Part shown: positions 43,464-51,948 of the stretch, in pieces
How the letters are laid out: every line of letters starts with the position of its first letter
Numbering within the stretch: position 1 is the first letter of the stretch
Source of the DNA: UBA4416 sp964541155
GTDB lineage: Bacteria > Bacteroidota > Bacteroidia > B-17B0 > Aurantibacillaceae
Assembly: GCA_964541155.1 (NCBI GenBank)
Contig: CAZIPC010000002.1
Span: forward strand, 186,001 to 250,000
Direction of reading: 5' to 3'
DNA length: 64,000 bases
The notes under the pieces: model-generated
Databases searched by the model: none
The model's input: only the letters and a program-made list of their open reading frames with translations
Told to the model about the DNA's origin: nothing
Position numbers and translations under genes: made by a program

Positions 43464-44054
43464 TTAGCTTTTTTTACCTAATAATCGAGCTACATATTTT
43501 CCAACAATATCAAATTCTAAATTAACTATATCGTTTACATTTAAGTGTTTAAATATCGTATTCTCGTAGGTGTATGGGATAATACAAACAGAAAATGAAT
43601 CGTCTTTAGACTCAACAACAGTAAGGCTTGTTCCATTAATGGTTATACTGCCTTTTTCTACAGTTATGTTTCCTAGTAATGGGCTGTATTTTATGGTGTA
43701 AGTCCAACTGCCTTTATTATCGTTAATAGAAATAATAGTTCCTGTTTGATCAACATGTCCTTGAACAATGTGCCCATCAAATCTACCATTGGCTGGCATA
43801 CAACGTTCTATATTTACATAGTTACCAATTTTTAAACACTCTAAGTTTGTTTTTTTTAAAGTTTCGTCAATAGCTGTTACAGTATATTGATTACCATTTA
43901 TTTTTATAATTGTAAGACAAACTCCATTATGAGCAACGCTTTGATCAATTTTTAACTCGTTTGTAAAAGCACAACTAAATGTAAAATGTACATTTGTGTT
44001 TTCTTTTTCAATGGCCTCTACTTTTGATAGCCCTTCTATAATTCCTGTAAACAT
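43464..44054 (-). CDS. ribE: Riboflavin synthase, alpha subunit
   Basis: Joins two 6,7-dimethyl-8-ribityllumazine molecules to give riboflavin. The 196-residue protein is built of two lumazine-binding repeats: the first opens with MFTGIIEGLSKV and includes SVAHNGVCLTI; the second (from about 98) has GRFDGHIVQGHVDQTGTI and GSITINGTSLTVV. Length is normal. The gene has a good TTTG-N18-TACCTTTG promoter whose -7 box ends 5 bases before the ATG, so there is no space for an FMN riboswitch. It is followed by nadB, whose flavin cofactor derives from riboflavin. Confidence 0.95.
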   Translation of the reverse strand: MFTGIIEGLSKVEAIEKENTNVHFTFSCAFTNELKIDQSVAHNGVCLTIIKINGNQYTVTAIDETLKKTNLECLKIGNYVNIERCMPANGRFDGHIVQGHVDQTGTIISINDNKGSWTYTIKYSPLLGNITVEKGSITINGTSLTVVESKDDSFSVCIIPYTYENTIFKHLNVNDIVNLEFDIVGKYVARLLGKKS

Positions 44055-44059
44055 AAATA

Positions 44060-44089
44060 CAAAGGTATATTTAATTATGTGTACTCAAA
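44060..44089 (-). promoter_or_regulatory. Promoter of ribE (TTTG-N18-TACCTTTG), near-leaderless
   Basis: Minus strand: TTTG (44086-44089), 18-base spacer, TACCTTTG (44060-44067). Both elements match the Bacteroidota consensus, and the -7 box is only 5 bases before the ribE ATG. Confidence 0.6.
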
Positions 44090-44120
44090 ATTAATAGAAA
44101 TCATTATTTAGAATAGTTGT

Positions 44121-47100
44121 TTAAAAAAACGCTCTTACTTGAGCACCACCTACGTTAATAATTTTGTTATTTGGAGATTTTCGACCATTGTAGGTAATAC
44201 TAATTTGTACATTAGTAGTTATATTTCTTTGATAGCTTAATTCCCAAGTATAGTTGTATCCTGGTTTTAAGGCATTAAGCATTTCGTAGGCAACTGGAGT
44301 GTTTTCATAATCATTGTAAGAAATACTTATAAAATCTGCTTTTCCATTTAAACTTCCTTTTTCAATTTTATTGTATTTAAACTCTATACCAATATCATTT
44401 AATTCAGCTTTTTGAAACGCATCAATAGTTATATTTTGCTTTTTATTATGTTTAAATAATAAGCTAGTTCTAAATGCTGTGCTTGGCTGATAGCTTATTT
44501 TTGTTTCTATATCGTATGATTCGATTTTATAATTACGTGTAGAGAAAAATAATGATTGATTTGATTTGACTCCATAAATGCTAATACTATTAATACTCCA
44601 AGATTTAGTTATATTCCATCGGCATTTCCATTCATGAGTTGAATTTCCTTTTGTTTCATATCCATTAGTTAACAATTGTTTGCTTAAGTTATTTTGGTAG
44701 GTATAATCTGTTCCAAAAACAGCGGCACTCTGGTTAAAAAATAAACTTTGTCTTAATGAATAATTTAGTGCGGTTAACAAAGTGTCGTTTAGTGATATAT
44801 GAATAGGATTAAATGTAAACAGTTTTCCATTGTCGTTTGATTTTTTATCAATTCGATATACAGATTGGCTGGCGAATCGACTTATAAATTTTAGTGATTT
44901 GTTTGTGCTGTCTTTTAAAAAAACAGAAGGCCTAAGATTTAACGAAAAGCTAAACTGGTCGTGCAATGCCTTCACGTATTGGTTTGTAGGAGTATATACC
45001 CTAATGTATAAAGCCTGGTCTGTAAACTGAGCAATTTCAAATTCATTTAGTTCTTTGATACCATTATCATTATAATCTTTCCAGCTATATGTTCCCTGAC
45101 CAGCAGCTACAAGCAAATAATAATATTCTTTTTTATTTTCTAACCCGTATCCTGTTTCATAAAACATACTTGAATTAATAAATCCTTTCATTAATCGAGG
45201 GGCATATTCTATCCTACCTAAAAGCGTATTATCAGGCTTTAAGTATAATGGATTCGCATTTTTTAAATGAAGATCTCTGTAGGTAAATAAAACAGAAAAA
45301 GGATGATTATGAATACTATTAATATTGGCAGAAAATCCAATGTTTTGAGCATATGTAGAGTCTTTTAACACACTGTTATAAGCCTGTTTATCTCGCCGTT
45401 CTCTGTAAAACAATTTATATAAATTTCCTAAGGTGTCTTTATTTGTGATATTGGTTTCCCACTCCCAAAATTGATAGCTTTTTTGAAGTAAATCATTGGA
45501 AGCGCTATATTTAAATTTATTTTGCTCAAAGTCATCTAAAAAGTTTAATCGTAGTTTCCAAACAGATTGTGAAAATGTTGTTTTATGCCTATAAAAATTA
45601 CTTAGTAAAGAATTATAATTACTGGTAAGATAAGAGTTATTATATGTAAGGCTGTTTGTTTTAGTATTGTAATAACTAATTATAGAGTGTTTTAATCCCT
45701 TGTAAAAAGAACCTTCATTAAAAAAACTTAATGCGTATAATAATTTTGCGTAATCGTTTTTTTGAACACCTAATTGAGCAATGCCAATATGTTGATCGTC
45801 ATTAATAATTCCATTTATTGGCCTATTCCAGTCTCTTTCAAATTCAACAGCTCTGTATCGTTCAATAGGACTAAAGTTATGTTGAACGTATTCGTAATTG
45901 ATATTATAAATGGCATTTAAGGATAGTTTTTTAATGGTATCTTTTTTAATAACGGTTTGATTATTGCTATTTATTTTTATACCATATCCATCGTCGTTGG
46001 AGCTATTAAAATTGCTAAATGTATTAAGATCGTTTTTTGTATAAACACCTTCTATATCGATGTTTTGTTGTTTATTAAATTTATAATTAATGCCAGTTGT
46101 AAACATTTGCTTTTTCTTTGGGGTTACTAAAGGAATAATTGGCTCATAGTTTCCCTGTAATATGCCACCAACAGGAGCAATCCATTTATATACTTTACCA
46201 TTAGCGGTTGTAGATATTTGAATATAAGACCCATTGTTTTCTCCTACATAACTAAATTTAACACGGTATTTAGCGCTATCAGGATTTGATGAATTGACAT
46301 AAATTCCTGAATAAACAACTGATGAAACAATGGTGTCTTTTTTCCAGTAAAATACATCTGTTGTATTAAATGATGCTAGCTCGGCGCCGCTTGTTATCGC
46401 TTTATTTAAGGTATCACCAATAGTAAAAAGTGTTAATTTTTGAGCATCAGTTAATGTTTGTTGAAGTGTTTTGTTTTTATTGTCTTGTTCCCCAAAAAAA
46501 TTGAAGCGCGCTTTTAATTTTTTTGTTTCAAGCTCTTCACTAAAAAAATATAAAGATCGGGCATAGTTTCTTTCGGCATATTGAAATTCAGCAATAATAC
46601 GTTTGTCCTTGGTTATTATTTGTTTGGCAGTAAAGGTTAATTCAGATGTGTTGTAATCAATTATGTAGTCGTTTTCTTGCCCACGTTGTAATAGTTTACC
46701 ATCAATATAAATTTTTTCGGTACCGGATAGCACAATAATATACTGTTCGTTATCTGCTCCTTTTAGTTTATAAGGACCTTGATTGTTTTCGGTTCCTTGG
46801 ATATTATTTCTAGCAAATTTCCCTTTACTAACAGCGCCACTTATTTGAGTTTTAAATACAATAGGATGGTTGTTAATGGTGTCATCATAATTATTAGAAA
46901 AATAAGCACCTTGAGAACGTTTGTAAAAATTCATAAAATAACTATTAGGTTTTTGAAGTTGAAAATCTCCAACAATTAATTTTGATTTCTTATCAGATAA
47001 TTGAACAAATACTTTATCAAATTCTTGTAATTGTGCAGTTGTTCCATCTGCCTGAAAAGGTATATTATCATCTGTTGCAGCTAATAGTAAATCAATTTCT

Positions 47101-47609
47101 TGAGTTAATTTCCCACTTACTTGTAAATTTAAATTAGAGTTTACAACAACATCTTGGTTATTCCCAAAGCTTATCCCTCTGCTTATACTTCCATTTTTGT
47201 TAAGTCCATCGGATACAAAAGATGAGCTAACTGGAGTTGCTCCAGAAAATGCAATAGTCATTGGATTTAAAGGCAATGATAAATCTTTAGTAAGTTTTGA
47301 CGTTTCTTGATGGTAGTACGATTTTTCAAAATTAAAAGGAAATGTTTTGTAAGACACTAAAACCAAGCCTAATGGCTTAACTTTAAAAATAATAGATTTT
47401 ATAGTATAGTTGATAGAGTAGTAACTAGAGTCTAGAGGTTTGTTTTGTATAGATAATCTTACAGTTCCAGGAATTAAACTTAATGTATCAAGTAATAAAG
47501 TATCTGATTGTACAACAAATCTTTTTTGCTTAAGGTTAGTTTGAGCTCTAGCATAGAGTAAACATCCACACATCCATATTGCTATTAAAATAAATCTAAA
47601 ACTCACCAT
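44121..47609 (-). CDS. Large SprA-related outer-membrane protein
   Basis: A 1162-residue protein with a signal peptide (1-22, ending LYARAQ). After a beta-rich N-terminal domain, residues about 135-230 carry GSISRGISFGNNQDVVVNSNLNLQVSG and IDLLLAATDDNIPFQADGTTAQLQEFDKVFVQL, a block I recognise as similar to repeats of the T9SS translocon/gliding protein SprA. The long remainder alternates aromatic and polar residues as in a large outer-membrane barrel and ends in a phenylalanine (VGGAQVRAFF). It is about half the usual SprA length, so it is a relative, not SprA itself. Divergent from xth by 59 bases. Function unknown. Confidence 0.65.
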   Translation of the reverse strand: MVSFRFILIAIWMCGCLLYARAQTNLKQKRFVVQSDTLLLDTLSLIPGTVRLSIQNKPLDSSYYSINYTIKSIIFKVKPLGLVLVSYKTFPFNFEKSYYHQETSKLTKDLSLPLNPMTIAFSGATPVSSSFVSDGLNKNGSISRGISFGNNQDVVVNSNLNLQVSGKLTQEIDLLLAATDDNIPFQADGTTAQLQEFDKVFVQLSDKKSKLIVGDFQLQKPNSYFMNFYKRSQGAYFSNNYDDTINNHPIVFKTQISGAVSKGKFARNNIQGTENNQGPYKLKGADNEQYIIVLSGTEKIYIDGKLLQRGQENDYIIDYNTSELTFTAKQIITKDKRIIAEFQYAERNYARSLYFFSEELETKKLKARFNFFGEQDNKNKTLQQTLTDAQKLTLFTIGDTLNKAITSGAELASFNTTDVFYWKKDTIVSSVVYSGIYVNSSNPDSAKYRVKFSYVGENNGSYIQISTTANGKVYKWIAPVGGILQGNYEPIIPLVTPKKKQMFTTGINYKFNKQQNIDIEGVYTKNDLNTFSNFNSSNDDGYGIKINSNNQTVIKKDTIKKLSLNAIYNINYEYVQHNFSPIERYRAVEFERDWNRPINGIINDDQHIGIAQLGVQKNDYAKLLYALSFFNEGSFYKGLKHSIISYYNTKTNSLTYNNSYLTSNYNSLLSNFYRHKTTFSQSVWKLRLNFLDDFEQNKFKYSASNDLLQKSYQFWEWETNITNKDTLGNLYKLFYRERRDKQAYNSVLKDSTYAQNIGFSANINSIHNHPFSVLFTYRDLHLKNANPLYLKPDNTLLGRIEYAPRLMKGFINSSMFYETGYGLENKKEYYYLLVAAGQGTYSWKDYNDNGIKELNEFEIAQFTDQALYIRVYTPTNQYVKALHDQFSFSLNLRPSVFLKDSTNKSLKFISRFASQSVYRIDKKSNDNGKLFTFNPIHISLNDTLLTALNYSLRQSLFFNQSAAVFGTDYTYQNNLSKQLLTNGYETKGNSTHEWKCRWNITKSWSINSISIYGVKSNQSLFFSTRNYKIESYDIETKISYQPSTAFRTSLLFKHNKKQNITIDAFQKAELNDIGIEFKYNKIEKGSLNGKADFISISYNDYENTPVAYEMLNALKPGYNYTWELSYQRNITTNVQISITYNGRKSPNNKIINVGGAQVRAFF

Positions 47610-47668
47610 GCTAATAACGATTTATAAAGATAGAAATTGTATTTTTAACCCAATAAATTGTATTTAAT

Positions 47669-48433
47669 ATGCGAATTATAACATATAACGTAAATGGAAT
47701 TCGAGCTGCAATGAACAAAGGCTTAATACAATGGATTAAAGCTTCTCAGCCAGATGTATTATGTTTGCAAGAAATTAAAGCAACGCCAGATCAAGTAGAT
47801 ACCTCAGAATTAGAATCCCTAGGGTATCATTTATATTGGTATCCGGCTCAAAAAAAAGGGTATAGCGGTGTGGCTATTTTCACTAAAATAATTCCCTCAC
47901 ATGTAGAGTATGGCTGCGGCATTGAGCTTTATGATTTTGAGGGACGTGTAATAAGAACTGATTTTGAACATTGCTCAGTAATTAGTGTTTATCATCCAAG
48001 TGGAAGTAGTGGAGAGGATAGGCAAGCATTTAAAATGAAATGGTTATCAGATTTTCAAAAGTATATAGATGGATTAAAGGTTAAAATCCCGAATTTAATA
48101 ATATGCGGAGATTATAATATTTGTCATAAACCAATAGATATTCATAATCCTAAATCTAATGCTAATACCTCAGGTTTTTTACCAGAAGAACGAGAATGGA
48201 TGGAACAATTTATACAATCTGGGTTTATAGATTCGTTTAGGTTTTTTAATCAAGAACCCCATCAATACAGTTGGTGGAGCTACAGGGCTGGAGCAAGAGC
48301 TAAAAATTTAGGTTGGCGTATAGATTATAATTTAGTAGCTAACCATTTAAGTGCAAAACTAAAAAGAGCTGTTATATTACCTGATGCTATGCACAGCGAC
48401 CATTGTCCGGTTTTAGTAGAATTTGAATTTTAA
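47669..48433 (+). CDS. xth: Exodeoxyribonuclease III
   Basis: A 254-residue EEP-fold DNA repair enzyme with AP-endonuclease and 3'-5' exonuclease activity. Visible catalytic elements: TYNVNGIRAAMNKG (metal-binding Asn), LCLQEIKATPDQVD (catalytic Glu at about 34), ICGDYNICHKPIDIHNP (Asp and Asn), WWSYRAGARAKNLGWRIDYN, and SDHCPVLVEF (final Asp-His pair). Length and complete motif set fit the ExoA/XthA family. It is cytoplasmic, unlike the secreted EEP protein at the start of the window. Alone in its transcription unit as far as seen. Confidence 0.95.
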   Translation: MRIITYNVNGIRAAMNKGLIQWIKASQPDVLCLQEIKATPDQVDTSELESLGYHLYWYPAQKKGYSGVAIFTKIIPSHVEYGCGIELYDFEGRVIRTDFEHCSVISVYHPSGSSGEDRQAFKMKWLSDFQKYIDGLKVKIPNLIICGDYNICHKPIDIHNPKSNANTSGFLPEEREWMEQFIQSGFIDSFRFFNQEPHQYSWWSYRAGARAKNLGWRIDYNLVANHLSAKLKRAVILPDAMHSDHCPVLVEFEF

Positions 48434-48450
48434 CAATTTTACCTATTTTC

Positions 48451-48481
48451 TTAGTTTTTTAATATTATTAAATTAAATTTG
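48451..48481 (+). promoter_or_regulatory. Promoter of peptide-binding lipoprotein gene
   Basis: TAAATTTG (48474-48481) is an exact TAnnTTTG match; TTAG sits 19 bases upstream as a one-mismatch -33 element. The leader to the ATG is 28 bases. Confidence 0.45.
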
Positions 48482-48509
48482 TATCAACTTAAACGCAGTT
48501 TACCTTGGT

Positions 48510-50267
48510 ATGAAAAAAACATTTATCCCATTAATGGCTATTGCCATTACATTCAGCTTATTTTCATGTTCAGAAAATAGTAAAGAAAATCATAATCTTA
48601 AAGAAGGAAAAGGTGGAATATTTTTAGGCGGAATTATGCGCTTAAACGAAGTAGAATCTTTTTCTACATTAAACCCAATCTCTATAGGAGATATCGTTCC
48701 AATTCACATAGGAAAACAGCTTTTCGAAGGATTAGTTAAATTTAACCAAAAAGATTTATCTATACAGCCAGCTATTGCTAGGTCTTGGGAAAGCAATGAA
48801 AATCAAACGATGTGGATTTTTCATCTTCGTCAAGGAATTTTATTTCATTCAGATTCTTGTTTCCCAGAATTTAAAGGCAGAACATTAATTGCAGATGATA
48901 TTAAATTTTGTTTCGATAAATTATGTTCATCAAGCGCTATTAATTCGCAATACGATGTTACCTTTAAAGATAGAGTAGCTGGGGCAAACACCTCATATGA
49001 AGCATCAAAAAAAGGGAAACAGTTGCCGGTTTCAGGAATAAAAGTAATTGATGATTCTACACTATCCATATCTTTAACAACTCCGTGCCCTGGATTTTTA
49101 AATGTATTAGCCATGCCAGGGTGTTGGATATATCCAAAAGAAGCTTTAGATAAGTATGGTGCAGATATGCGCATTCATCCAGTAGGAACCGGACCATTTA
49201 TTTTAGAAACTTTGAAAGAAAACGAAGTCATGATATTGAAAAAAAATCCAGATTATTATGCTTATGATGATAACGGAAACAGATTACCTTATTTAGATGG
49301 TGTTAAGTACACATTTATTCGTGAAAAAAAGACTGAAATTTTAGAATTTAAAGCAGGGCATCTAGATATGGTGTACCGTTTACCTGTTGAATTTTTTCAT
49401 GATTTGATGGGCGATTTGTCTCAAGCTAAGGAGCGACAAACAGATTTTCAAATTTTAAATTCGCCAGCATTTAATACGCACTTTATTGGATTTAATTGTA
49501 CAAGTGATGTGTTTAATAAAAAAGAGGTAAGATTAGCATTTAATTTTGCTATAGACAGAAAAAAAATTGCAGATTTTACAATTCAAGGAGAAGGAACACC
49601 TGCTGATTATGGCATGGTTCCTTATGTAAAATCATTTGAAAAAGACGGGTATGATTTTAAAAAATTACGTGGTTATGTATTAGACATCCCAAAAGCTAAA
49701 GCATATTTAAAGAAAGCGGGTTATCCAGATGGAAAAGGATTTCCAAAAGTAACTTTAGAAATAAATGGCGGAGGTGGAGACAGAAACATTGTAGTAGCTG
49801 AGGTTATCCAAAAAATGTTGAAAGAAAATTTAAATATTGATATTGACATCAATACGGTTCCAATGACAGAACATTTACAAAACATTTACTCTGGCAAATC
49901 AGAATTTTTTAGATTAGCATGGTTGGCCGATTATCCAGACCCAGAAACATTTTTAACTCTTTTTTATGGCCAACATCTCCCTAAAAACAAAACATTAAAA
50001 TCTTATATAAATCATACAAGATTTAAAAATGAAAAATTTGATTCATTATTTTCTGCTTCAATTAAAGAATCTGATAAAACAAAGCGTTATGAATTACTTT
50101 CAGAAGCAGAACAAATATTATTGGAAGAGGCAGCATTTATGCCAATTTTTTACGAAGAAAACTTTTTTTTAGAGCAATTATATGTTCGTAATTTTCCTGA
50201 AAACGCAATGAATTATATTGATCTATCAACTGTTTATATGTTGCCAAAAGATAAAGTAAAAAAATAA
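48510..50267 (+). CDS. Peptide/nickel-type ABC substrate-binding lipoprotein
   Basis: A 585-residue solute-binding protein of family 5 (DppA/OppA). The N-terminus is a lipoprotein signal with Cys20 in FSLFSCSEN. The mature part has PAIARSWESNENQTMWIFHLRQGILFH, ADDIKFCFDKL, GTGPFILETLKENEVMILKKNPDYY, the VRLAFNFAIDRKKIA helix and AWLADYPDPETFL. Such proteins deliver oligopeptides to an ABC importer, but no permease or ATPase genes are adjacent, which is often seen in Bacteroidota. It carries an unusually acidic-free but Gly-rich linker after the lipid anchor. Monocistronic, with a terminator right after it. Confidence 0.88.
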   Translation: MKKTFIPLMAIAITFSLFSCSENSKENHNLKEGKGGIFLGGIMRLNEVESFSTLNPISIGDIVPIHIGKQLFEGLVKFNQKDLSIQPAIARSWESNENQTMWIFHLRQGILFHSDSCFPEFKGRTLIADDIKFCFDKLCSSSAINSQYDVTFKDRVAGANTSYEASKKGKQLPVSGIKVIDDSTLSISLTTPCPGFLNVLAMPGCWIYPKEALDKYGADMRIHPVGTGPFILETLKENEVMILKKNPDYYAYDDNGNRLPYLDGVKYTFIREKKTEILEFKAGHLDMVYRLPVEFFHDLMGDLSQAKERQTDFQILNSPAFNTHFIGFNCTSDVFNKKEVRLAFNFAIDRKKIADFTIQGEGTPADYGMVPYVKSFEKDGYDFKKLRGYVLDIPKAKAYLKKAGYPDGKGFPKVTLEINGGGGDRNIVVAEVIQKMLKENLNIDIDINTVPMTEHLQNIYSGKSEFFRLAWLADYPDPETFLTLFYGQHLPKNKTLKSYINHTRFKNEKFDSLFSASIKESDKTKRYELLSEAEQILLEEAAFMPIFYEENFFLEQLYVRNFPENAMNYIDLSTVYMLPKDKVKK

Positions 50268-50283
50268 ATTTATATTCATAAGT

Positions 50284-50311
50284 AAAATGCCTTCTGTATG
50301 AGGGCATTTTT
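50284..50311. terminator. Bidirectional terminator
   Basis: Stem AAAATGCCTTC / GAGGGCATTTT (one G-T pair) with a 5-base loop and T run, between the lipoprotein gene and the convergent Nudix gene, whose stop codon touches its end. Confidence 0.82.
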
Positions 50312-50933
50312 ATTTTAACAACCATTTTAATTCATTTAACATCATAGCTGTTGCTCCCCAAAGCACTTTGCCATTTACATCAAAATAAGGCGTTTTAATA
50401 GAGCTGCCCGGTATTGGTTCAATAGTAGTTTCTTTTAAATTATCAGAATTTAATAATTGCTCAATTTCCCATTCTATCAATACATTTACTTCGAAGTTGT
50501 TTTTATAAAAATTTGGTTTTTGATGAATATATGAAACAAATGGCTGCACCATAAAACCACTTACAGGAATATAAACTGGTGTAAGCTTGCCAATAATAAT
50601 AGGCGTTTCATCAGACCCCGTTTCTTCAAAAAATTCTCTTAATGCTGTTTCTTCAAGTGAGGAGTCTGTTAACTCTGCTTTGCCACCAGGAAATGCAATT
50701 TGTCCGCTATGATGACCGTTGTAAGTTGTGCGTTCAATTAATAAAACAGATGTTTTATGGTTATGATTAGGATATATTAAAATTAAAACAGCGCTGGGTT
50801 TATACAACTTTGTTTCTTTAGAGTTTAATTCTACTTTTTTTCTATTAACATGTGCTAATTCAAATTGAGCTTGATAACCAGGCAATGGTTTTTGTAATTT
50901 ATCAATTAAATTATTTATAAAAATTTGAAACAT
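50310..50933 (-). CDS. Nudix hydrolase, CoA pyrophosphatase type
   Basis: A 207-residue Nudix enzyme that probably cleaves coenzyme A to 3',5'-ADP and phosphopantetheine. The Nudix box spans about 84-107 with TALREFFEETG; in front lies GQIAFPGGKAELTDSSLEE, and the sequence HHSGQIAFPGG is the extra UPF0035 motif separating NudL/CoAse from other Nudix enzymes. VYIPVSGFMVQPFV follows. There is no signal peptide. It converges with the peptide-binding lipoprotein gene and is divergent from the SRPBCC gene 39 bases away. Confidence 0.9.
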   Translation of the reverse strand: MFQIFINNLIDKLQKPLPGYQAQFELAHVNRKKVELNSKETKLYKPSAVLILIYPNHNHKTSVLLIERTTYNGHHSGQIAFPGGKAELTDSSLEETALREFFEETGSDETPIIIGKLTPVYIPVSGFMVQPFVSYIHQKPNFYKNNFEVNVLIEWEIEQLLNSDNLKETTIEPIPGSSIKTPYFDVNGKVLWGATAMMLNELKWLLK

Positions 50934-50972
50934 TGAAGCCTTTTAATTGTATTACTATAAATATAATACAAT

Positions 50973-51446
50973 ATGCAATTTTATAATATTAAAACCACTC
51001 AACAATTACCAATAAATTTAGAAGAGGCATGGGATTTTTTTTCGTCGCCAAATAACTTAGCAAAAATTACGCCACCCGAAATGGGGTTTATAATTACTTC
51101 TGATAAAAAAGACGGACAAAAAATGTATGCTGGACAAATAATTACATACATTATTAAGCCAATGTTTGGAATTCCTGTAAAATGGATGACCGAAATAACA
51201 CATGTTAAAGAAGGAGAATATTTTATCGATGAGCAACGCTTTGGGCCTTATAAATTATGGCATCATCGCCATGCCTTTAAACAAAAAGACGACGGGATTG
51301 AAATGTATGATGAAGTAAATTACGTTTTACCTTTTGGATTTATTGGAAAAATAGCACACGCATTGTTTATTCGTAAAAAAATAGAAGGTATTTTTAAATA
51401 TAGAGCTAAAGTTGTAGAACAGTTGTTTTCAAAAAACATCAATTAA
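50973..51446 (+). CDS. SRPBCC (START-like) family protein
   Basis: A 157-residue cytoplasmic protein with the helix-grip fold of the SRPBCC superfamily: it begins with TTQQLPINLEEAWDFFSSPNNLAKITPP, the typical ligand-cavity entry, then GMPVKW-like GIPVKWMTEITHV, FIDEQRFGPYKLWHHRHAF and a C-terminal amphipathic helix (FKYRAKVVEQLF). Close relatives are labelled cyclase/dehydrase or, wrongly, cell division inhibitor. The ligand is unknown. Its last 8 bases overlap the end of the convergent HxlR gene. Confidence 0.8.
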   Translation: MQFYNIKTTQQLPINLEEAWDFFSSPNNLAKITPPEMGFIITSDKKDGQKMYAGQIITYIIKPMFGIPVKWMTEITHVKEGEYFIDEQRFGPYKLWHHRHAFKQKDDGIEMYDEVNYVLPFGFIGKIAHALFIRKKIEGIFKYRAKVVEQLFSKNIN

Positions 51447-51804
51447 TAAATTTTTTTCTTGATTTTTTGATGGCAGTTAAATGCTCGTTAGCCCATGTTG
51501 CTAATCCCTTAATATGAGGCACTAAGCTTACACCCAACTCTGTTAATTCATATTCAACACGAGGTGGAATTTCAGGATAAATCTTTCTAGAAATTAATCC
51601 ATCTGCTTCTAGTGTTCTTAATGTTACTGTTAGCATTTTCTGCGAAACATCAGGAATTATTTTATTAATCTCATTAAAACGTAAAATTCCATTATTAGAC
51701 AAAGTCATGATAATTAATATCGACCATTTATCACCAAATCTATCTAATACAGTTCTTATAGGGCATTTATTAAAATTACGCGATATGTTTTCTGTTTTTT
51801 TCAT
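51439..51804 (-). CDS. HxlR family transcriptional regulator
   Basis: A 121-residue winged-helix regulator. Diagnostic are CPIRTVLDRFGDKWSILIIMTL near the N-terminus (with the conserved Cys at 15 that senses quinones or aldehydes in YodB/HxlR-type proteins), LRFNEINKIIPDVSQKMLTVTLR as recognition helix and wing, and RVEYELTELGVSL. It is divergent from a nitroreductase gene, the usual arrangement for HxlR regulators of quinone or nitro-compound reductases, and probably represses it. Candidate operators lie between the two genes. Confidence 0.92.
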   Translation of the reverse strand: MKKTENISRNFNKCPIRTVLDRFGDKWSILIIMTLSNNGILRFNEINKIIPDVSQKMLTVTLRTLEADGLISRKIYPEIPPRVEYELTELGVSLVPHIKGLATWANEHLTAIKKSRKKFIN

Positions 51805-51841
51805 TTTATTTAATTGAAAATCAGTAATAGTATCTTTAAAG

Positions 51842-51900
51842 TAAGTAGTATACTTATGTTATAGTTCTTGTTAAATAGATACTAACTAAGTATATTTACT
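51842..51900. promoter_or_regulatory. Candidate HxlR operators between regulator and nitroreductase
   Basis: A perfect inverted repeat TAAGTA-GTA-TACTTA (51842-51856) lies 38 bases before the regulator start; a second, weaker copy, TAAGTA-TATT-TACT (51887-51900), lies 49 bases before the nitroreductase ATG. The shared AGTA...TACT core matches the kind of site known for HxlR proteins. No other gene in the window has this pair upstream, as far as I can see. Confidence 0.5.
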
Positions 51901-51948
51901 CTCTAAAAGTAAGTTAATTTATTTTATAAAGCAATTAAAAACATAATT

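Noticed and set aside
44055..44120. Possible FMN riboswitch before ribE
   Set aside because: The gap is only 66 bases and contains a promoter next to the ATG; no RFN-like stem pattern fits. The same holds for ribBA.
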